A stretch of DNA of 11,172 bases from Streptosporangiaceae bacterium (GTDB lineage Bacteria; Actinomycetota; Actinomycetes; Streptosporangiales; Streptosporangiaceae). The notes below the pieces were generated by a model, which was not told the DNA's origin, did no database searches, and saw only the letters and a list, made by a program, of their open reading frames with translations. The translations under genes were made by a program, and so were the position numbers. Below, piece after piece: positions 1-6,592 of this stretch. Every line of letters begins with the position of its first letter. Within the stretch, counting starts at the first letter, position 1. Where the stretch lies: the NCBI GenBank assembly GCA_030045175.1, contig JASIBM010000129.1, forward strand, positions 1 to 11,172, read 5' to 3'.

Positions 1-54
1 CCCGGTCCCGCCCCCGGACACTTCCAGCCCCAGCGACCACGCGGTAGCATCCAC
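1..54 (-). CDS. N-terminal fragment of a putative transposase (IS1380-like), cut by the window edge
   Basis: Reading the minus strand from a GTG at 54-52 to the window edge gives 18 open codons, VDATAWSLGLEVSGGGTG. This resembles the start of actinobacterial IS1380-type transposases, where a short Leu/Val-Ser-Gly-Gly-Thr-Gly segment precedes a conserved Val-x-His-Ala-Gly block. That block would lie outside the window, so the family call rests on memory of the family and is weak. The start codon overlaps one arm of the inverted repeat at 53-70/115-132. No good Shine-Dalgarno is visible; a GAAGAG lies 10-15 bases upstream. The frame is also open further upstream, so the start is uncertain. It could equally be the N-terminus of another protein. 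Confidence 0.35.
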   Translation of the reverse strand, partial: MDATAWSLGLEVSGGGTG

Positions 55-132
55 CTGAAACGTGCTCTTCGAACTAGTTCGACGCGGTTGTCTCGCAAGA
101 CCTATCGTCCAGTTAAGGAGCACTTTTCAGGT
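53..132. repeat. Imperfect inverted repeat, arms 53-70 and 115-132
   Basis: The left arm ACCTGAAACGTGCTCTTC (53-70) matches the reverse complement of the right arm AAGGAGCACTTTTCAGGT (115-132) at 15 of 18 positions, including the first eight and a run of six. The arms are 44 bases apart. The inner arm overlaps the possible transposase start at 54-52. It may mark the end of an insertion sequence, or form a hairpin that hides the start codon in read-through RNA. Its role is inference; the repeat is read directly. Confidence 0.6.
69..82. promoter_or_regulatory. 14-bp perfect palindrome, possible operator
   Basis: TCGAACTAGTTCGA is a perfect palindrome lying inside the loop of the larger inverted repeat. 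Its half-sites TCGAAC and GTTCGA equal those of the actinobacterial LexA (SOS) box, but they are two bases apart instead of the usual four. It may therefore be a different operator, a degenerate box or chance. No clear promoter hexamers are placed around it. Confidence 0.35.
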
Positions 133-205
133 AAGGCGCACCACGCCAGCACTCAACCTCCGTGAATTCTCAGGGCCAGGCGCGCGCACTAAGCGGCGGC
201 GGTGA

Positions 206-211
206 TACACT
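206..211 (+). promoter_or_regulatory. Candidate -10 hexamer for the DUF397 gene
   Basis: TACACT fits the actinobacterial TAnnnT consensus and lies about 59 bases upstream of the GTG at 270. The region 17-19 bases further upstream has no recognisable -35 hexamer. It is the best -10 candidate in the 133-269 gap, which otherwise holds nothing I recognise. Confidence 0.25.
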
Positions 212-269
212 GCTCTGCGCATTGGCGGCGGTTAGACCATTGGACAACGGCAATTAGCGAGGTAGGAAC

Positions 270-506
270 GTGGGAAATCTTACGCCCCTTACACGCCATC
301 ACGGGTTGGCTCCGAATTTGCGCTGGGTCAAGAGCTCTCTAAGTTTTTGTAACAGCAACTGCGTGGAAGTAGCCAGCCTGCCTGACGGCGGGGTCGGCGT
401 TCGTGACAGCAAGGACGCCGATGGCCCGATGCTGAGGTTCACATCGGATGACTGGCGCACCTTCCTTGGGGAAGCGCGCCTCGGGGAATTCGATAGATTC
501 AGCTAG
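270..506 (+). CDS. DUF397 domain protein, orphan copy
   Basis: The 78-residue product matches the small DUF397 family of actinomycetes. Residues 19-38 carry the W-x-K-S-S…C-V-E-V-A block, and residues 44-74 carry V-R-D-S-K-D-x-D-G-P-x-L-R-F-T, D-D-W-R-x-F-L and G-E-F-D in the usual order and spacing. The start is GTG with GAGG seven bases upstream (259-262). Family members are cytoplasmic, usually sit directly downstream of an XRE/WhiJ-type helix-turn-helix gene, and are linked to developmental and antibiotic control in Streptomyces; their biochemical role is unsettled. Here no such partner precedes it: upstream lie only a gap and the possible transposon end. The N-terminal ~18 residues are not typical. 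It is probably intact but may be an orphan relic. Confidence 0.85.
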   Translation: MGNLTPLTRHHGLAPNLRWVKSSLSFCNSNCVEVASLPDGGVGVRDSKDADGPMLRFTSDDWRTFLGEARLGEFDRFS

Positions 507-562
507 AAGGTCGCTCGGGCGGCGGCGCCGTGGCGTCCTGTCCTTGCGAGCCTGCGTGTCTC

Positions 563-601
563 CTCGCGGGGCACCTCCGAGGCGCGGAGGTGCCCCGCGA
601 G
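563..601 (+). terminator. Strong hairpin terminator after the DUF397 gene
   Basis: A perfect 17-bp stem (563-579 paired with 585-601) closes a 5-base AGGCG loop. It starts 56 bases after the DUF397 stop. The stem is very GC-rich and lacks a following T-run, as is common for actinobacterial terminators. It would act equally well on transcription from the other strand. Confidence 0.7.
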
Positions 602-1194
602 CCAACGGGGCGGGGTGGCGCGCCAGACTATTCAGCGAGCGGAGCAGCGTGGTGGCCCCGCACGTGAGCGTGCCAGGGTCGTACAGCACCGCCTAGCCAC
701 CTGGGGCGGGGCGAGCAGCATCGAGCGCGGCGAAGACACTGACCGGGTCAGTCGGCACGGCCGCCTCGTCCGAGCTGCCATCGGGGATGACGAATAGCCG
801 CGAGACGTGCCCGCCGAAGCGCCCGGCGCGGCGTCGATCCACTGTTCCCACACGGCACCGTACGGGCCAGGCTCCACCGATCTCGGCGAGTGGCCGCAGG
901 CGATCGCTGCGGGCGGATGGCTGCGGGCGGAGGCCGTGGATCCGCGCCACGTACGGCCCCAACTGATGGGCGGCCCGCATGACGGAAGAGTGATTTAGCG
1001 ATGAACGCGCAGCTTGAGGAGCCGATCATTATCTGCAAACTTGGGCCGCAGAAATAGGAAAGGTGTCAGTATGAGAGGCCATGTATAGCTGCTCGGACGG
1101 GACTTGCCCGAATGAGAAGTTAAGACCATCACGTCGGCCGCCCGGATCGCTGAGTAGAGGCGTAACGGCAGCCGCAGATCGGACGGACCCAACG
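602..1194. other. Gene-poor region, possibly degenerate sequence
   Basis: I find no convincing gene here. Open frames occur on both strands, but they are short, arginine/proline-rich and match no family I know. One minus-strand frame runs 980-693, stops at a single TAG, and continues open in the same frame to 339. Its stretch before the TAG (RLFVIPDGSSDEAAVPTDP) looks more protein-like than the rest. A plus-strand frame ending at 998 finishes in LMGGPHDGRVI. Either could be a relic of a gene. An in-frame ATG at 1081, with GAGAGG close upstream, would extend the next methyltransferase by 38 residues, but that extension does not resemble the family. Confidence 0.4.
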
Positions 1195-2190
1195 ATGATG
1201 AGCACAATCCGTCCCCGCCAAGCCGACGTCCTCGCATCCTATGATCGGGGCGCAGATTCATACGAGACGCTGTGGAGCCCGGTGATCCTCCCGCCCGCCG
1301 CCGCGCTTGTCCCATCCGTCGTCCGCACCAGCGATTGGGTGGTGGTCGATGTCGGAGCCGGGACCGGCGCGTTGCATGGCACCCTCAGCGCGATCGCGCC
1401 AACTGCGCGGCTCGTGGCGCTTGACCTGTCCGCCAACATGCTCCGCATGGCCCGCACGCACCGCGGCGCGACCACGGTGCTGGCTGACGCGCTCGCATTA
1501 CCGCTCGCCGACAGCTCCGCGGACGTCGTCATCCTCGCGTACGTGCTCTTCCATCTGGCTGACCCCGCGCAGGCGCTCGCCGAAGCCGCCCGCATCCTGC
1601 GCCCCGGCGGCCGCGTTGCGACGATCACCTGGGCGTGGGAGCGAGGTCCCTGCGCCGCGGCGGTATGGGATCAGTTCCTCACCGACGCCAACGTGCCGCC
1701 CGCGCCACTGCGCTGCGTAAATGCTGGGCTGGACCGGCCAAGCGACGTGGCGGCGTTGCTACGTTCAGCGGGGCTCACCACCGAGCAGATCCGGTGCGAG
1801 CGGCTCAGCCACCAGTGGGATCCGCCAGCGTTCTGGAAGCTGGCCAACGAGGCGGGAACGAACGGAATCCGACTCGGCGGGGTAGACGCCGCGACCCGCA
1901 CCGACGTGCTGGCTCGCATGCAGGCCGGGCTCACGCGGCTGGCGCCCAGGGACTTCTTGTGGGAGGGCGAGGTCATCTGCGCCGTGGCAACCAAGGACGT
2001 GGCCCGGCGGCCAGCGAGGTGCAGGCCGCTCCCCGGCCGGACTGGCAGATCGCCTGCCGGCCAAGGGACCCTGCGGGTGGCCGCCATGACCAGTGCCAGG
2101 GACAACAGACCGCTGGTGGCCGAGTTACCTGTGCACCAGCCGATAGCGCGGCGGGACCACAGATCGATGACCGCAGGGCACCTGGCGTGA
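1195..2190 (+). CDS. Class I SAM-dependent methyltransferase with an abnormal C-terminal tail
   Basis: The product is a small-molecule-type methyltransferase of the Methyltransf_11/25 fold, expected to transfer a methyl group from S-adenosylmethionine to an unknown acceptor in the cytoplasm. Motif I is V-V-D-V-G-A-G-T-G (residues ~50-58). It is followed by the acidic L-A-L-D strand end, a D-A-L-x-L-P-L-A-D segment and the post-motif I-L-R-P-G-G-R. The N-terminal Y-D-R-G-A-D-S-Y-E-x-L-W is typical of the family, which favours the tandem ATGATG at 1195/1198 over the longer open frame from 1081. Only a weak GGACGGA precedes it. Family members normally end shortly after the last strand, here G-E-V-I-C-A-V-A-T-K (about residue 268). 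The remaining ~60 residues are basic, match no methyltransferase and lie antisense to a transposase fragment, so the native stop appears lost. Activity may survive because the fold itself is complete. Confidence 0.85.
   Translation: MMSTIRPRQADVLASYDRGADSYETLWSPVILPPAAALVPSVVRTSDWVVVDVGAGTGALHGTLSAIAPTARLVALDLSANMLRMARTHRGATTVLADALALPLADSSADVVILAYVLFHLADPAQALAEAARILRPGGRVATITWAWERGPCAAAVWDQFLTDANVPPAPLRCVNAGLDRPSDVAALLRSAGLTTEQIRCERLSHQWDPPAFWKLANEAGTNGIRLGGVDAATRTDVLARMQAGLTRLAPRDFLWEGEVICAVATKDVARRPARCRPLPGRTGRSPAGQGTLRVAAMTSARDNRPLVAELPVHQPIARRDHRSMTAGHLA
2005..2186 (-). pseudogene. IS3-family transposase fragment (integrase core), frameshifted
   Basis: Minus-strand translation from about 2180 gives C-P-A-V-I-D-L-W-S-R-R-A-I-G-W, followed by an A-L-V-M-A-A-T-R-R segment. 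This matches the VIDLxSRRxxGW…AL-MA core of IS3-type rve transposases. The next expected block, H-S-D-R-G-S-x-Y-T-S, is found only after a +1 shift, as AICQSGRGAACTSLA, with the catalytic Asp replaced by Gly. Nothing before or after matches, so about 60 codons remain. The fragment cannot be active. It fills the space between the 3' ends of two convergent methyltransferase genes and supplies the antisense tail of the left one. Confidence 0.65.
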
Positions 2191-2205
2191 GAACGCGCCG
2201 GACTC

Positions 2206-3288
2206 CTACGGCCTGGCCTCGAACACGAGATTGAAGGGCGTCTCACTGGCCCTGCGGAAGCGGCTCAGGCCAGCCATCGTGACGACATCGCGGATCCGGG
2301 CCTCGCCGGCCTGCGCGCCGAGCGCCAGCCCGACCTCTTGCGACAGGGACGCTGGAGTACAGAGCAGGGTCGAGAAGCTGTAGTACGCCCGCCCGACCGG
2401 GTTGAGGTTGTCCTCCACCCGGTCACCTGCGGCCGGCTCGACGATCATCCAGGTGCCGTCGGCACTCAGGGACTGGTGCACGTGGCGCGCCGCGCCCGCC
2501 GGGTCCCCCATGTCGTGCAGGCAGTCGAACATGGTGACCAGGTCGTATCCGCTCCCGGAATACGTGGAGGCCGCAGCCACCTCGAACCGGACCCGATCGC
2601 CGACACCCGCCTCGGCCGCCCGTTGGCGGGCCGTGATGATCGAGCCCTCGTGGTAATCGGAGCCGACAAAGGTCGAGGCCGGGAATGCCTTGGCCATCAA
2701 GATCGTCGACGCACCGTGGCCGCAGCCCACGTCCGCCACCGATGCGCCGCGCTCAAGCTTGGCGACGACTCCGTCGAGCGCAGGCAACCAGTCCGCGAGG
2801 AGGTGAGCGTTGTACATGGTGCGGAAGAACCGCTCGCAGCCGTTGAAGACATCCGCGTTGTGGTCGTGCCAGCCGACCCCCTGGCCCGTCCTCGCGGCGT
2901 CGGCGATCCTGGGGGAATCGAGCACCGTGCCGAGCGCGATCTGGAAGAAGCCGGGCAGGTAGGCCGCGCTTGCCTCATCGGTCAGCGCCACCGCGTGCTC
3001 GGCAGGCAGGGTGAAGCGACCGCTGTCCGGGTCGTAGTCGATGTAGCGTCCTGCGGCCTGCGCGTTGAGCCACTCGCGGATGTACCGCTCGGCGTTACCG
3101 GTCCGCTCGGCTAGCTCGGCAGGCGTCAGCGGCCCCGCGTCGGCCAGCGCGCGGTACAGGCCGAGCCGTTCGCCCATCACGACCAGGGCGGTGTTGAGGG
3201 TGGCGCCGACCTCGTCGACCGCACGGAAGACAAACCCCATCAGCTTGTCCTGGTCGATCGCCGTCGTCGGCTGCTCTGTCGCGGTCAT
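2206..3288 (-). CDS. Rv2258c-like methyltransferase (winged helix plus SAM fold)
   Basis: The 360-residue product has the two-part layout of the Rv2258c family. An N-terminal winged-helix dimerisation region (about residues 15-100, with L-T-P-A-E-L-A-E-R-T-G-N-A-E-R-Y-I-R-E-W-L) precedes a class I SAM-binding domain. Motif I is V-A-D-V-G-C-G-H-G (184-192), the ribose-binding acidic residue is D211 (V-G-S-D-Y-H-E), and F-D-C-L-H-D-M-G-D-P (254-263) is the post-III signature. The enzyme should methylate a small cytoplasmic acceptor; the substrate cannot be read from sequence. The ATG is preceded by a strong GAGGAG six bases upstream (3295-3300 on the complement). It is divergent from the LAL regulator gene, 135 bases apart, which suggests local control by that regulator. 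The length is normal and the gene looks intact. Confidence 0.9.
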   Translation of the reverse strand: MTATEQPTTAIDQDKLMGFVFRAVDEVGATLNTALVVMGERLGLYRALADAGPLTPAELAERTGNAERYIREWLNAQAAGRYIDYDPDSGRFTLPAEHAVALTDEASAAYLPGFFQIALGTVLDSPRIADAARTGQGVGWHDHNADVFNGCERFFRTMYNAHLLADWLPALDGVVAKLERGASVADVGCGHGASTILMAKAFPASTFVGSDYHEGSIITARQRAAEAGVGDRVRFEVAAASTYSGSGYDLVTMFDCLHDMGDPAGAARHVHQSLSADGTWMIVEPAAGDRVEDNLNPVGRAYYSFSTLLCTPASLSQEVGLALGAQAGEARIRDVVTMAGLSRFRRASETPFNLVFEARP

Positions 3289-3293
3289 GGTGC

Positions 3294-3299
3294 CTCCTC
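3294..3299 (-). promoter_or_regulatory. Shine-Dalgarno of the Rv2258c-like methyltransferase
   Basis: On the minus strand GAGGAG precedes the ATG at 3288-3286 by about six bases, a near-ideal site. It fixes the start of this gene. The facing regulator gene has no such site. Confidence 0.8.
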
Positions 3300-3410
3300 A
3301 GGGCCGAAATCGCGTTTCAGCGAAGCTAAGTCGCTGCCCGCGCCTGCCGCTTCCGGGGAGATCCCTAGTACTCGCCTCGGTTGCCGTGGCTTCGTACCGG
3401 GGTGCGTCCG

Positions 3411-3416
3411 TACACT
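3411..3416 (+). promoter_or_regulatory. Candidate -10 of a leaderless promoter for the LAL regulator
   Basis: TACACT ends eight bases before the A of the ATG at 3424. That is the spacing expected if transcription begins at the start codon itself. No Shine-Dalgarno lies upstream of this ATG, and the family-typical N-terminus L-L-G-R-D-x-E begins right there, so a leaderless mRNA is the simplest reading. The -35 position is weak. Confidence 0.45.
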
Positions 3417-3423
3417 CGCTGAC

Positions 3424-6210
3424 ATGTTGCTCGGACGTGACCGCGAGCAGCAGGCGGTCCTCCGGCTGCTTCAGGACGCCCGCGCCTGCCACAGCGGGGT
3501 CCTGGCCGTGGTCGGAGAGGCCGGGATCGGCAAGTCGGCACTGCTTGCCTACGCGGAACAGCAGGCGGCCGGCATGAAGGTGCTGCGAGCACGCGGGGTG
3601 CAGTCGGAGGCGCACATCCCCTTCGCCGGGCTACTCGAGCTGCTGCGCCCGGCGCTGCCGTGCATCGAGAAGATCCCGGGGCCGCAGGCCGCCGCGCTGG
3701 AGAGCGCGCTCGCGCTCCGCCCCGCGCAGACGCAGGACCGCTTCGCGGTCGGTGCGGCCACGCTGAGCCTGCTGGCGGAGTACGCGGATCCGGCCCCTGT
3801 GGCTGTCCTGGTCGACGACGCCCACTGGCTCGATGGTTCGAGCGCCGATGCCCTGCTCTTCGCGTTCCGTCGCTTGTTCGCCGATCCTGTCGCCGTCATC
3901 CTCAGCGTGCGGCAGGGGGAGCCCTCCTTGCTCGACGGTGCTGACCTGGCAACCATTCGCCTGCGTGGCCTGAACCTGGCCGCGGCGGCCGAGCTGCTGA
4001 GGCGCCAGGAAGGCGAGCCGCTCACCGAGGATGTGGTGGACCGCCTGCACCGTGAGACGGGCGGGAACCCGCTGGCCCTCCTCGAGCTGGGCGCCGACCG
4101 CGCGCGGCTGGCCAGCGTGGCGCCAGAGACGCCGCTTGCCGCCGAGACCAGCATCGCCCGGCTGTACCTGCTGCGGCTCCGTTCCCTGCCGCAGCGCACC
4201 CGCGACGTCCTCGCCCTGGCATCGGCCATCGACGGCGGCGAGGTGGCGGTGCTGGCCCGCGCCGCGCCGATGCTGGGGCTTGACCTCTCCGATCTCGCTC
4301 CAGCCGAAGACGCCGGCCTCGTCGCCGCGCACGAGTCACGGCTGGAGTTCCGGCACCCGCTCGCCCGGTCAGCCATCTATGGAGATGCCCCGGCAGCCCG
4401 GCGACGCGAGCTGCACCGCGCCCTGGCGAGCGCCCTTCCCGATGTGGACGCCGATCGCCGTGCCTGGCATCTGGCACTGGCCTGCCTCGGCCCGGAGGAC
4501 GCGGCGTCGGCGGCGCTCGAGCAGGCCGGCCAGCGCGCACGCCAGCGCAGCGCGTATCAGGTCTCCTCGCGCGCCTTCGAGCGCGCGGCCCTGCTGGCAC
4601 CCGAGGAGGCCAGGCAAGCCGACATGCTCTATGCCGCGGCCGACGCGGCCTGGCTCGGCGGTCTCGCCGATCGCGCCGTCACGCTGCTGGACCAGGCGCG
4701 GCGGCACTCCCCCGCGCCGGAGCTGACCGTGCGGATCGAGCAACTCCGCGGTCACATCGCCACCCGGTGCGGGCCGATCGCCGAAGCGCAGCGGATCCTG
4801 CTGGCCTCCGCTGAGCAGGCCGCGCGGGTGGATCCCGAGCGCGCGGCCGTCATCCTGGCCGAGTTGGTAGACGCCTCGTTCTATGCGGGCGACGCCGCCA
4901 CCATGCGCCTGGCCGGCGAGCGCGCGGCGGGGCTCGCGCCGAGCGCCCCGACCGCCCGCGCCATGTTCTTCCTGCTGAACGCGCAGGGAATGGCGCTGAT
5001 CTTCGATGGCGAAGGCGAGCGAGGCGCCACGGCCATCCGCGCGGCGGTCGAGATGCTGCAGCACTCCGACGAGCTCCGCGACGATCCCCGCCTGCTCGCC
5101 TGGGCAGTGATGGGACCGCTCTGGCTGAGGGAGGCGGATACCGGCCGGGAATCCGCCGACCATGCGCTGGCGCTCGCGCGCCGTACGTCGGCCGTGGGCG
5201 TGCTGCCGTTCCTGCTTGGCCACGTGGCGTGCGATCACGGGGCGACGGACCGGTGGGCCGAGGCCACGGCTGGTTTCCACGAGGCGATCGGCCTGGCGAG
5301 GGAGACCGGCCAGCGTACCGACCTCGGTTACCTGCTGGCCAGGCTCGCGCTCATCGAGGCCAGGCAGGGCAGGTCAGAGCAGAGCCGCTCGCACGCCGGC
5401 GAGGCGCTCAGCTTGTCGCGCGACATGGGCCTCGGGCTGTCCGAGGCGTGGGCTCTGGCCGCGCTCGGCGATCTCGAAGTGGGTCTCGGCCGGCCTGAGG
5501 CCGCGCTCGCGCACTTTCAGGAGCAGCAGGCGGTACTCGGGTCGCGCGGCATCCTCGATGTGGACCTGTCGCCTGCGCCGGAGCTTGTCGAGGTCTACCT
5601 GCGTCTCGGCCGAGGCCACGAGGCCGCCCAGGCAGCAGCGGAGTATGAGCGCGGCGCGGCTGCCAAGTCTCAGCCCTGGGCGCTGGCACGGGCAGCGCGA
5701 TGCCGCGGGCTGCTGGCAGCCGAAGGAGAGTCCGATCGCGACTTCGAATCAGCGCTGGCGTGGCACGCGCAGACGCCCGACTGCTTCGAGACCGCCCGCA
5801 CTCACCTGGATTACGGCGCCCGCCTGCGGCGCGAGCGGCAGCGGGTCCGGGCACGCGATCATCTCCGTGCCGCCGTGGACAGATTCGACCGGCTCGGCGC
5901 CGTGCCGTGGTCGGAGATGGCGCGGGCCGAACTCGCCGCCACCGGTGAGACCGCGCGGCGACGTGACGAGACGACGCTCAACGACCTGACTCCACAGGAA
6001 CTCCAGATCGCGCTCAGCCTCGCTGAAGGCCGCACCACGCGGGAGACCGCCGCTGCCCTGTTCCTTAGCCCGAAGACCATCGAGTATCACCAGCGCAACG
6101 TCTACCGCAAGCTCTCGGTCGGCAGCCGCGCCGAGCTCAAGGCGGCCGTGGCCCGCCTCACCGCCGGACGATCACCAGCGGTCGTGCCGACGGCGCCCCC
6201 GAGCCGGTAG
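3424..6210 (+). CDS. LAL-family LuxR-type ATPase transcriptional regulator
   Basis: This 928-residue protein has the full LAL (large ATP-binding LuxR) architecture. The N-terminal NTPase carries the G-R-D-x-E opening, Walker A G-E-A-G-I-G-K-S (31-38) and Walker B V-A-V-L-V-D-D-A-H-W-L-D (126-137). A long alanine-rich, TPR-like helical region (~370-830) probably senses a ligand or partner. A C-terminal LuxR helix-turn-helix (852-912) begins L-T-P-Q-E-L-Q and includes S-P-K-T-I-E-Y-H-Q-R-N-V-Y-R-K-L. LAL proteins bind DNA in the cytoplasm, usually as activators, and often control secondary metabolism or sugar genes. No other regulator is visible in the window. The divergent methyltransferase is the most likely target; the downstream polysaccharide operon is a second possibility. 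The gene is intact and of normal length. Confidence 0.95.
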   Translation: MLLGRDREQQAVLRLLQDARACHSGVLAVVGEAGIGKSALLAYAEQQAAGMKVLRARGVQSEAHIPFAGLLELLRPALPCIEKIPGPQAAALESALALRPAQTQDRFAVGAATLSLLAEYADPAPVAVLVDDAHWLDGSSADALLFAFRRLFADPVAVILSVRQGEPSLLDGADLATIRLRGLNLAAAAELLRRQEGEPLTEDVVDRLHRETGGNPLALLELGADRARLASVAPETPLAAETSIARLYLLRLRSLPQRTRDVLALASAIDGGEVAVLARAAPMLGLDLSDLAPAEDAGLVAAHESRLEFRHPLARSAIYGDAPAARRRELHRALASALPDVDADRRAWHLALACLGPEDAASAALEQAGQRARQRSAYQVSSRAFERAALLAPEEARQADMLYAAADAAWLGGLADRAVTLLDQARRHSPAPELTVRIEQLRGHIATRCGPIAEAQRILLASAEQAARVDPERAAVILAELVDASFYAGDAATMRLAGERAAGLAPSAPTARAMFFLLNAQGMALIFDGEGERGATAIRAAVEMLQHSDELRDDPRLLAWAVMGPLWLREADTGRESADHALALARRTSAVGVLPFLLGHVACDHGATDRWAEATAGFHEAIGLARETGQRTDLGYLLARLALIEARQGRSEQSRSHAGEALSLSRDMGLGLSEAWALAALGDLEVGLGRPEAALAHFQEQQAVLGSRGILDVDLSPAPELVEVYLRLGRGHEAAQAAAEYERGAAAKSQPWALARAARCRGLLAAEGESDRDFESALAWHAQTPDCFETARTHLDYGARLRRERQRVRARDHLRAAVDRFDRLGAVPWSEMARAELAATGETARRRDETTLNDLTPQELQIALSLAEGRTTRETAAALFLSPKTIEYHQRNVYRKLSVGSRAELKAAVARLTAGRSPAVVPTAPPSR

Positions 6211-6211
6211 T

Positions 6212-6240
6212 TCGCCGGCCATCGGCGAGCCAATGCCGAT
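6212..6240 (+). terminator. Weak candidate terminator after the LAL gene
   Basis: Two mutually exclusive 6-bp hairpins follow the stop codon directly: TCGCCG/CGGCGA (6212-6217/6223-6228, 5-base loop) and ATCGGC/GCCGAT (6221-6226/6235-6240, 8-base loop). There is no T-run. A further 5-bp hairpin CTCCC-GCTA-GGGAG lies at 6316-6329. None is strong, so termination before the next operon is plausible but not shown. Confidence 0.25.
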
Positions 6241-6592
6241 CAGAATCACTGGCAATGAGGCTTAGAACAGCATGTTCAGGCAATCAACATTGGTGGTAAG
6301 ACTCCAAAACCTGATCTCCCGCTAGGGAGCGCTCAGAATCATGCCCGGTCGAGGCTGCAGTTCAGGGCCAGGCATGGTGGTGCGATGTCACGATTCGTCG
6401 AGAATGCCGAGCAAGTAGAGGTGGCCTTCGAGGTCCATGAAGCACGCAAAGGGCCGATCTGCACGCCCTGAAGTGGTCGGCAGGCATCTGCGGCGCGATA
6501 AGGTCAACAGAAATATTAAGGGGACTTACTGGCTTTTCGAATCGGTTGCGGTGCAGGACAGACCGCACGGAAGCAAAGCCAGCAGGATCCCC
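6241..6592 (+). other. Intergenic region upstream of the polysaccharide operon
   Basis: This ~350-base stretch should contain the operon promoter, but I cannot place it with confidence. It is less GC-rich than the genes around it. It includes a 28-codon open frame from ATG 6385 to TGA 6471 (MSRFVENAEQVEVAFEVHEA…), whose composition looks protein-like and whose end overlaps the ATG at 6437. That second ATG opens a frame continuous with the GT39 gene. On the minus strand the same bases read …RPFACFMDLEGHLYLLGILDES to a stop at 6390-6388, which could be a gene relic. No RNA gene or riboswitch is recognised. Confidence 0.35.

Noticed and set aside
1081..1194. Upstream ATG that would lengthen the first methyltransferase by 38 residues
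   Set aside because: The added residues do not resemble the family, which begins just before the Y-D-R-G-A-D-S-Y block. The GAGAGG before 1081 is too close to the ATG.
2338..3114. Long plus-strand open frame opposite the Rv2258c-like methyltransferase
   Set aside because: It is antisense to a gene with clear domain motifs and a strong Shine-Dalgarno. Its product is Arg/Val/Gly-rich with no family features, as expected of a GC-rich shadow frame.
3549..5280. Several long minus-strand frames opposite the LAL regulator
   Set aside because: They are Arg/Ser/Ala-rich shadows of the third-codon GC bias in the regulator gene and carry no motifs.
6280..6335. tRNA-like or attachment-site-like stretch in the intergenic region
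   Set aside because: I could not build a cloverleaf or find a T-arm GGTTCGAATCC. Only a 5-bp hairpin and a short GAGCGCTC palindrome are present, with no repeated copy elsewhere in the window.
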